Source: AR5 sp041497115 (GTDB lineage Bacteria > Methylomirabilota > Methylomirabilia > Rokubacteriales > CSP1-6). From it: a stretch of DNA of 64,000 nucleotides. The stretch covers positions 1 to 64,000 of the forward strand of contig JBGQFW010000012.1 of the NCBI GenBank assembly GCA_041497115.1, in the 5' to 3' direction. Position 1 is the stretch's first letter, and each line of letters begins with the position of its first letter. Below, piece after piece: positions 8,531-14,904 of the stretch. The notes beneath the pieces were generated by a model that ran no database searches, was not told the origin of the DNA, and worked only from the letters and a program-made list of their open reading frames with translations. Both the position numbers and the translations under genes were made by a program.

Positions 8531-9693
8531 GGGTGGCCGTCGCGCCCCCCGAGCGTCGCTGGCTGGTCGGCTGCCTCGGCGCCCTCGGCCGCCGGCAGCC
8601 GCCGCCGGCGCCGCCCGCCGGCCTCGACTGGGCGCTCCTTCTCGACGACGCCGAGGGTGAGGCGCTCCTGCCGGCGGTGGCCCTCGCGGCGAGCGCGTGG
8701 CCCGCAGGCGCCGCGCCCGCGCCCGTGCGCCGCCGGCTCGGCGACGCGCTGGCCGCGAGCCGCGCACGTCACCTCGTCATGACGCGCGAGCTGGCGCGCG
8801 TGCTGGCGCGCCTGCGCCGGGACGGCATCGCGGTGCTGCCGCTGAAGGGACCCGTCCTGGCCGAGACGGTGTATCCGGACCCGGCGCTGCGGCCGTTCAG
8901 CGACCTCGACCTCCTCGTCCGGCCCGCCGACCGCTGGCGCGCCGACGCCGCGCTGCGCGCCCTGGGCCATCGCCGGGTCGCCGACGAGCACTCGTGGGAG
9001 TACGACATCGCCTGGGACGGCGCCACGCTCTACGAGGCGCCGGGCGGCGTGCGGGTGGATCTGCACTGGGCGCTCCTGACCGAGCCGCGCTTCGCCTGGA
9101 ACCCCGCCGAGGCGGCCGGGGTGTGGGAGCGCGCGGTGCCGATCACCGTGGCCGGCGAGCGGGCCTTGGGCCTCGCCCGCGAGGACCTCGTTCTCTATCT
9201 ATCGGCCCATCTCGCCGTCCACCACGCGCTGGCCGGACTGCGGTCCCACTGGGACGTGGCGCTCGTGCTGCGCCACGCGGCCGGCGCGCCCGACTGGCCG
9301 GCGCTGCTGGCGCGGGCGGCGCGCTGGCGCGTGCGCCGCGCCCTCTTCTTCGTGCTGGCCGGCGTCGAGGCCACGTTCGGGCCCCTGGTGCCGCCGGCCG
9401 CGCTGGCCGCACTGCGGCCGCGCGGGCCGCGCGCGGCATGGCTGCAGGCACTGCTGCGCGACGCCGACGCCGCGCGCCGCGCGCGCCTCGAGCACCTCGT
9501 GACGCTGCTGCTCGTCGATCGCGCCCGCGACGTCGGCGCCGCGCTCGGGCGGGCGCTGGTGCCGCCGGCCGACTGGCTGCGGGCGCGTTACGCGACCGGC
9601 CCCGCCTCGCGGCCGGCGCTCTACTGGGCGCACGCGCGCCGGCTGGGCGGCGTGCTGGGCGGGACCACCGGCGAAGTGCTGCGGCGCCCATGA
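8527..9693 (+). CDS. Uncharacterised nucleotidyltransferase family protein (PF14907-like)
   Basis: The 388-residue protein starts at ATG 8527 (ATGA overlap with the previous gene). It carries the family's core: VLPLKGPVLAETVYP (about 103-117) followed by RPFSDLDLLV with Ser125, Asp126 and Asp128 as the metal-binding part of a nucleotidyltransferase fold. A further HWALLTEPRF segment and a helical C-terminal half follow the usual layout. Members of this family are often next to PqqD, HPr-kinase-like and S26-peptidase genes in lasso and other peptide clusters, but their substrate is unknown. Its presence strengthens the case for a peptide-tailoring locus here. The stop overlaps the start of the MetE-like gene. 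Confidence 0.85.
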   Translation: MRVAVAPPERRWLVGCLGALGRRQPPPAPPAGLDWALLLDDAEGEALLPAVALAASAWPAGAAPAPVRRRLGDALAASRARHLVMTRELARVLARLRRDGIAVLPLKGPVLAETVYPDPALRPFSDLDLLVRPADRWRADAALRALGHRRVADEHSWEYDIAWDGATLYEAPGGVRVDLHWALLTEPRFAWNPAEAAGVWERAVPITVAGERALGLAREDLVLYLSAHLAVHHALAGLRSHWDVALVLRHAAGAPDWPALLARAARWRVRRALFFVLAGVEATFGPLVPPAALAALRPRGPRAAWLQALLRDADAARRARLEHLVTLLLVDRARDVGAALGRALVPPADWLRARYATGPASRPALYWAHARRLGGVLGGTTGEVLRRP

Positions 9694-10736
9694 GCCGGCC
9701 GCGCGACGGCATCCTCCGGACGACGATCGCCGGCAGCCTGCCCAAGCCCGCCTGGCTCGCCGAGCCCGAGCGGCTGTGGGCGCCCTGGCGCGTGCCCCCC
9801 GAGCGGCTCGCCGAGGCCCAGCGCGACGCCGTGCTCGCCGCGCTCAAGGCGCAGGAGGCAGCCGGCATCGACGTCGTCACCGACGGCGAGCAGTCGCGGC
9901 AGCACTTCGTCCACGGCTTCCTCGAGCACCTGGAGGGCATCGACTTCGGCAAGCGGGTGACGATCGGCATCCGCGCCGACCGCTACCGCGCCGAGGTGCC
10001 GACCGTCACCGGGCCGCTCGCCCGCCGGCGTCCCGTGCACCTGGACGAGGTGCGCTGGGCGCGCGCGCACACCGAGCGGCGGCTCAAGTTCACGATCCCC
10101 GGGCCCATGACCATCGTGGACACGCTGGCCGACGAGCACTACCGCGACCGGCGGCGGCTCGCCTTCGAGTTCGCGCGCGTGATCAACGAGGAGGCGCGCG
10201 AGCTGGTGGCGGCCGGCCTGGACGTGCTGCAGCTCGACGAGCCCGCCTTCAACGTCTACATGGACGACGTGGCCGCCTGGGGCATCGAGGCCCTGCACCG
10301 GGCCATCGAGGGCCTCGGCTGCACGACCGCCGTGCACATCTGCTACGGCTACGGCATCCAGGCCAACATCGACTGGAAGACCACCCTCGGCGCCGAGTGG
10401 CGCCAGTACGAGCGGACGTTTCCGCTGCTCGCGCAGAGCCGCATCGACCAGGTGTCGCTCGAGTGCGCGAACTCGCGGGTGCCGCTGTCGCTGCTCGGCC
10501 TGCTGGCGGGCAAGGACGTGCTGGTCGGCGTGATCGACGTGGCCACCCACACCGTCGAGACGCCGGCGCAGGTGGCGGACACGATCCGGCGCGCGATGCA
10601 GTACGTGCCGCCCGCGCGCCTGCTGCCGTGCACCAACTGCGGCATGGTGCCGTTGCCGCGCGAGGTCGCGTATGGCAAGCTGCGCGCCCTCGGCGCTGGC
10701 GCCGCCCTGGTGAGACAGGAGATTGCGGGTGGCTGA
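9690..10736 (+). CDS. Core-type cobalamin-independent methionine synthase (MetE C-terminal catalytic domain only)
   Basis: The 348-residue protein starts at ATG 9690, overlapping the nucleotidyltransferase stop. It has the MetE catalytic barrel with zinc ligands readable in order: His and Cys in VHICYGYG (about 217-224), Glu in SLECANSR (about 259) and Cys in PCTNCGM (about 315). The N-terminal folate-binding half of the long MetE is absent, as in archaeal and other core-MetE proteins. Such short forms cannot be assumed to use methyl-tetrahydrofolate; corrinoid proteins or other methyl donors are known or proposed. It is annotated as a methionine synthase family enzyme with the methyl donor open. 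The gene appears co-transcribed with its neighbours. Confidence 0.88.
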   Translation: MSRPRDGILRTTIAGSLPKPAWLAEPERLWAPWRVPPERLAEAQRDAVLAALKAQEAAGIDVVTDGEQSRQHFVHGFLEHLEGIDFGKRVTIGIRADRYRAEVPTVTGPLARRRPVHLDEVRWARAHTERRLKFTIPGPMTIVDTLADEHYRDRRRLAFEFARVINEEARELVAAGLDVLQLDEPAFNVYMDDVAAWGIEALHRAIEGLGCTTAVHICYGYGIQANIDWKTTLGAEWRQYERTFPLLAQSRIDQVSLECANSRVPLSLLGLLAGKDVLVGVIDVATHTVETPAQVADTIRRAMQYVPPARLLPCTNCGMVPLPREVAYGKLRALGAGAALVRQEIAGG

Positions 10737-10739
10737 GGC

Positions 10740-13535
10740 GTGACCGACCTCGATCGCGACTGGTTCGGGGGCGACGAGGGAACGCTTCCGATCGGCGCGC
10801 CGTTCCGTCCCGGCCTCGATCCGCTCCCGGCGCGCCAGCACGCGTGGGCGGTGGTGAAGGACCGCTGGGGGCGGCCGGCCCACGCCGAGCCGCGGGCGGC
10901 CCTCGTGCCGGTGACGCTACCGGTGGTCCCGCCGGCGCCCGCCGAGGCGATCGGCTACGTCCTCTACGCGGGCCTCACGTACAACACGCTCTTCGCCGCC
11001 CGCGGCGTGCCGATCTCGGTCTTCGACCTGCACGACCGCGACCTGCACGTGCCGGGCAGCGGCGCGGTGGTGCTGGTGGCGGCGCTCGGCAGCGAGACGG
11101 CGCGCCAGGGGCGGCTGCGGATCGGCGAGCTGCGCGTCCTCTATCCGGGCGTGTCCGATCTCCTGTCGCCGCGGGCGGGCGCCGATCCCATGCACGCCGA
11201 CTTCAAGATCCAGGGGTACGAGACGCCGGACGGCTCGTTCTGCCAGTTCGTGCGCTGCCAGGCCCCCCAGCTCCTCGCGCACTCCGAGCGGCTGACGCTG
11301 CCGGAGGGCGCCTCGTACATGCTCGACCTCGAGACTGTGTACAAGGCGCTCTACGACGTCGCGCGCGTGGAGGTCGGCGAGCGCGTGTTCGTGGAGGGTG
11401 CCGCCGGGGGCACCGGTCTCTACGCGATCGCGTGCGCGGTGGCGCGCGGCGCCCGGGTGACCGGCCTGGTCTCGACCGAGGACAAGGCCCGGCTCGTCCG
11501 CGCCCGCGGGGCGGCGGCGGCGGTGAACCGCAAGGACCCGGCGGTGGCCGGCGCCTTCACGCCGGTGCCGCCCGAGCCCGCGGCCCGCGCGGCCTGGCGC
11601 GCGGCCGGCGCCAAGCTCGTGGAGGCGGTGCGCGCGGCCAGCGACGGGGCGCTGGTGGACGTCGTCGTCTCCTCGGTCGGCCGCGACCTGTTCTCCCGCA
11701 TGATCGAGCTGCTCGGCCCCGGCGGCCGCCTCGTCTTCTACGGCGCGACCACCGGCTACACCCTGGCGTTCCTCGGCAAGCCGGGGACGGCGCCCCCTGC
11801 AGAGATGCTGCGGCGGGCCGGGGTGCGCCCGATGCACGGCGTGCTCGTCCATCATCGCGGCGCCGGCGACGCGGTCGGCGAGGCGGCGGTGGCCGCCGCG
11901 CTCGCGGCCGGCGCCCGGGTCGTTGCCGTCACGCCGACGGACGAGGCCGCGGCGGGCGTGCCGGAGGCGGCGCGCCTGCGCGGCGTGGTCAGTCTGCAGA
12001 CGCTGGCGCGCGAGGCGCGCCTGGCCTGGCCCGACGCGATGCCGGACTACGACACCGACCCCGACGGCTATCGCCGCTATCAGGACGCCACGCTCAAGCC
12101 GTTCGGCCAGGCGGTCGGGCGGCGGCTGGCCACCGCCGACAACCCGCGCGGCTATCCCGACGTGATCGTCGAGCGGGCCGGCCAGGACACGCTGGGCGTC
12201 AGCACGTTCCTGGCCCGGCCGTTCACCGGCGTGGTGGTCTACGCCGAGGACACCGCCGGCGACCGGCTGTCGTTCTACGCGCCGAACGTGTGGATGTTCG
12301 GCAAGCGCGTGCTCTTCCCGGACTTCGCCGTCCTCGGCAGCCACCTGTCCAACGCGCACCAGGCCGACGAGGTCGTGCGGCTGATCGACGGCGGCGCGCT
12401 GACCATCCATCCGCCCGCCGTCCACGATTGGGGGGCGCTGGCCGAGGCGCACCAGGCGATCCACGAGAATCGCCACACCGGCACGCTCGCGGTGCGAGTC
12501 GGGGCCACCGCGCCCCTCGACGACGCGCGCACCGCGCGCCGGGTCTACGAGACGTGGGGCTCGCGCTTCGTGGACGCCGCCACCGTGCGCGCCCGCATCG
12601 ACCCGGTGCGGCCGGGGTTCCCGGAGTGCGTGGCGCTCGTGACCATCGATGCCCCTCCCGCCAACGCGCTCGGGGGCGCCACGCTCGACGAGCTCGAGCG
12701 CGCCCTCGACGCGCTGGAGGCCGAGGGACATCTCAAGGCGATCGTGCTGACGGGCGCCGGCGCGATGTTCGTCGCTGGCGCCGACATCCGCCAGCTGCGC
12801 GCCTTCGCCCGGGCCGAGGAGGTCGAACGGCTGGCCGCGCGCGCCCAGCGGCTGTTCGGCCGCATCGCGCGCTCGAGCGCGCCGGTGATCGCCGCGGTGG
12901 ACGGCTACGCGCTGGGTGGCGGCAACGAGCTGCAGATGGCGTGCGCGTACCGGATCGCCTCGCGCCGGGCCGAGCTGGGCCAGCCCGAGATCAACCTGCA
13001 CGTGATCCCCGGGTTCGGCGGCACCCAGATGCTGCCGCGGCTGGCCGCCCGCCGCGCGCGCAGCGGCGGCGGCCAGATGTACCCGCTGCTGGTGGACGCG
13101 CTGGCCGTGCTTCTCGACGGCCGCCGCCGCTCGGCGGCGCGGGCCCTGGCGCTGGGCGTGGTGGACGAGGTGGCGCCGGCCGACGCGCTCAGCCACGCGC
13201 TCGGCGTCGCGCGCCGCCTCGCGCTCGGTGAGGTCGTCGGCCCCCTGTTCTCCCCCCTCGCCGACGAGGCGAGCATGGCCGTGCCCAACCTCGAGCGCGA
13301 TCCGGAGATCCGGCGGCTGCTCGCCCACCACGAGCACGTGCCGCGGGCGGCGCCCGCGCGCGCCATCCTGGACCTGGTGCGCCTGGGCTTCACCGAGGGG
13401 CTGGCGGCCGGCCTCGCCGCCGAGGCGCGCGAGTTCGGCCGCCTGGTGGCCTCCGACGAGGGGCGGGCCGGCCTCGACCGCTTCCTGGCCCGCCACGCCC
13501 TGCCGCTGCCGCTGCGCCGCGACGACCGCGGCTAG
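10740..13535 (+). CDS. Fusion of a crotonyl-CoA carboxylase/reductase-like MDR protein and an enoyl-CoA hydratase
   Basis: GTG 10740 opens a 931-residue protein. Residues 1 to about 600 resemble crotonyl-CoA carboxylase/reductase and acrylyl-CoA reductase enzymes of the medium-chain dehydrogenase family: LYAGLTYNTLFAARGVP, the GYETPDGSFCQF box (about 158-169), and a Rossmann loop GAAGGTGLYAIA (about 219-230). A second dinucleotide-fold-like half with a DTLGVSTFLARPF segment follows, which is longer than a normal single MDR enzyme. From about 620 there is a crotonase domain with both oxyanion-hole loops (FVAGADIRQL and DGYALGGGNE) and both catalytic glutamates (GGGNEL and GQPEINL). The chain could hydrate and reduce a short enoyl-CoA; the true substrate and any carboxylase activity are not evident. 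Confidence 0.85.
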   Translation: MTDLDRDWFGGDEGTLPIGAPFRPGLDPLPARQHAWAVVKDRWGRPAHAEPRAALVPVTLPVVPPAPAEAIGYVLYAGLTYNTLFAARGVPISVFDLHDRDLHVPGSGAVVLVAALGSETARQGRLRIGELRVLYPGVSDLLSPRAGADPMHADFKIQGYETPDGSFCQFVRCQAPQLLAHSERLTLPEGASYMLDLETVYKALYDVARVEVGERVFVEGAAGGTGLYAIACAVARGARVTGLVSTEDKARLVRARGAAAAVNRKDPAVAGAFTPVPPEPAARAAWRAAGAKLVEAVRAASDGALVDVVVSSVGRDLFSRMIELLGPGGRLVFYGATTGYTLAFLGKPGTAPPAEMLRRAGVRPMHGVLVHHRGAGDAVGEAAVAAALAAGARVVAVTPTDEAAAGVPEAARLRGVVSLQTLAREARLAWPDAMPDYDTDPDGYRRYQDATLKPFGQAVGRRLATADNPRGYPDVIVERAGQDTLGVSTFLARPFTGVVVYAEDTAGDRLSFYAPNVWMFGKRVLFPDFAVLGSHLSNAHQADEVVRLIDGGALTIHPPAVHDWGALAEAHQAIHENRHTGTLAVRVGATAPLDDARTARRVYETWGSRFVDAATVRARIDPVRPGFPECVALVTIDAPPANALGGATLDELERALDALEAEGHLKAIVLTGAGAMFVAGADIRQLRAFARAEEVERLAARAQRLFGRIARSSAPVIAAVDGYALGGGNELQMACAYRIASRRAELGQPEINLHVIPGFGGTQMLPRLAARRARSGGGQMYPLLVDALAVLLDGRRRSAARALALGVVDEVAPADALSHALGVARRLALGEVVGPLFSPLADEASMAVPNLERDPEIRRLLAHHEHVPRAAPARAILDLVRLGFTEGLAAGLAAEAREFGRLVASDEGRAGLDRFLARHALPLPLRRDDRG

Positions 13536-13555
13536 GCGCCGCCGGGCGCCACCCG

Positions 13556-14056
13556 ATGCGCTGGCTCGTGGACGGCTACAACGTGATCCGGCGCGATCCC
13601 GATCTGCGAGACGACGAGGCGGCGGGGCTCGAGGCCGGACGCGCGGCGCTGCTGGCGCTGCTCGCCGGGCTGGCCCGCGAGGTCGCCGACGACTTCACGG
13701 TGGTCTTCGACGGCGCCCGGCGCACCGGCGGCCCGCCCAGCGGCGGGCGCGTGCAGGTGGTGTTCTCGCGACCGCCCGAGACGGCGGACGACGTCCTGCG
13801 CCGGCTCGCCCTCTCGCTGCGGGAGGGCGCCGTGGTCGTCACCTCCGACCGTGCGGTCGCGGACTCGGCGCGGCGCGCCGGCGCCGTGGCCGTGACCGCC
13901 GAGGCGTTTCTCGATGCCGCCCGCCGCGAAGGGGCGGAGGACGACGATGAGGCCGGGGACGACGACCGCGCCCGGCCCCGGGCCGGGCCGAGTCGCCGCC
14001 CCTCGCGCGAGGCGCGGGCGGCCGCGCGCGTCCTGCGGCGGCTGCGCGAGCGTTGA
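13556..14056 (+). CDS. NYN/YacP-like PIN-fold ribonuclease
   Basis: The 166-residue protein starts at ATG 13556. It opens with WLVDGYNVIRRDP, the conserved first acidic motif of the NYN/YacP (DUF901) family, and has further acidic positions in VVFDGARRT and VVTSDRAVADSARR. These form the metal-binding site of PIN-type nucleases. The last 35 residues are charged and low in complexity. In Bacillus YacP (Rae1) cleaves mRNA on the ribosome; whether this protein does so is not known. Its stop lies within the promoter-like region of the next gene. Confidence 0.85.
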   Translation: MRWLVDGYNVIRRDPDLRDDEAAGLEAGRAALLALLAGLAREVADDFTVVFDGARRTGGPPSGGRVQVVFSRPPETADDVLRRLALSLREGAVVVTSDRAVADSARRAGAVAVTAEAFLDAARREGAEDDDEAGDDDRARPRAGPSRRPSREARAAARVLRRLRER

Positions 14057-14081
14057 CGGCCCGGGACAAATCGGCTAGAAA
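14053..14081 (+). promoter_or_regulatory. Candidate sigma-70 type promoter abutting a start codon
   Basis: TTGACG at 14053-14058 and TAGAAA at 14076-14081 are separated by exactly 17 bases. The GTG at 14089 lies seven bases after the -10 box, where transcription would begin, so the message would have no leader. The match is by eye only. Confidence 0.4.
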
Positions 14082-14088
14082 GAGTTCC

Positions 14089-14334
14089 GTGGGCCAGCAC
14101 CTGTTCATCGTCTCGCGCCAGCAGCCCGACCTCTACTCGTACCTGACGCGGGAGTTCTCGCAGGAGTCCGAGGTGCGCGTCATCCTGGACCGCCGCCAGG
14201 GTGAGCGGCGCGGGCAGCGCGACCGGCGCGGCAGCGAGCCGGCCGATCGGCGCCACCAGCTCGACCGCCGCGGCCCCGGTGCGATCGCGACGCAGCTCTC
14301 CACGCTCGGCTACGCGTTCGTCCGGCTCGGCTGA
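14089..14334 (+). CDS. Arg-rich small protein with repeated RR motifs, function unknown
   Basis: From GTG 14089 the product has 81 residues. The first 30 (GQHLFIVSRQQPDLYSYLTR) look like a small ordered beta-alpha element. The middle is built of Asp-Arg-Arg and Gly-Glu-Arg-Arg units (RRQGERR, DRRG, ADRRHQLDRRG), and it ends in a short hydrophobic helix. A TTG at 14053, overlapping the previous stop, would give 93 residues, but the promoter-like boxes cover that stretch. I recall similar RRxGxRR proteins in related genomes but know no function. The arginine pattern could bind nucleic acid; this is a guess. Confidence 0.6.
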   Translation: MGQHLFIVSRQQPDLYSYLTREFSQESEVRVILDRRQGERRGQRDRRGSEPADRRHQLDRRGPGAIATQLSTLGYAFVRLG

Positions 14335-14417
14335 TCCCGCTGCTCGCTCCCTGACGTCACGCTCGTCGCCGTACCCGGGTATCCGTTCGTTGACAGCCTC
14401 GCGGGACCCGTGCCACG

Positions 14418-14897
14418 GTGGCCGACGTGTTCCGCGCGCTCGGCCTGGCGCTGGCGCTGCTGGCCGCCGCCGCGCCGGCCGCCGCCCAGGCGCCGGCGGC
14501 GCTGGAGGGGGTCGTCGTCCGCGTGGTGGACGGCGACACCATCCACGTGCGCATCGGCGACCGCATCGAGAAGGTCCGCTACATCGGCGTCAACGCCCCC
14601 GAGGTGCACCATCCGACCAAGGGCGAGGAGCCCGGCGGGCGCGAGGCGTGGGCGGTGAACCGGCGGCTGGTGGAGGGCCGGCGCGTGCGGCTCGAGCTCG
14701 ACGTGCGGTCGCGCGACCGCTACCGGCGCCTGCTCGCCTACGTGTGGGTGGGCGACACGATGATCAACGCCGAGCTCGTCCGCCTCGGCTACGCCCAGGT
14801 GATGACCGTGCCCCCCAACGTCCGCCACCAGTCGCTGTTCCTGCGCCTGCAGCGCGAGGCGCGCGAGGCGGGCCGCGGCCTCTGGCGGGGGGCGTGA
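14418..14897 (+). CDS. Secreted thermonuclease (staphylococcal nuclease family)
   Basis: GTG 14418 gives a 159-residue protein with a signal peptide of about 25 residues (Ala/Leu run ending AAAQA). The nuclease fold follows: VVDGDTIHV (about 36-44) with the calcium-binding aspartate, KVRYIGVNAPEV with the active Arg and Glu, and RDRYRRLLAYV with the second active Arg. The C-terminal NAELVRLGYAQV helix is also typical. It should degrade DNA or RNA in the periplasm or outside the cell. It converges with the cyclase gene on the other strand, with only seven bases between the stops. Confidence 0.92.
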   Translation: MADVFRALGLALALLAAAAPAAAQAPAALEGVVVRVVDGDTIHVRIGDRIEKVRYIGVNAPEVHHPTKGEEPGGREAWAVNRRLVEGRRVRLELDVRSRDRYRRLLAYVWVGDTMINAELVRLGYAQVMTVPPNVRHQSLFLRLQREAREAGRGLWRGA

Positions 14898-14904
14898 GCC
14901 GGGG

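Noticed and set aside
2066..9693. Lasso-peptide cluster
   Set aside because: The kinase, nucleotidyltransferase and peptidase fit, but there is no asparagine-synthetase-like cyclase or transglutaminase-like protease, and a radical SAM/SPASM enzyme is present instead.
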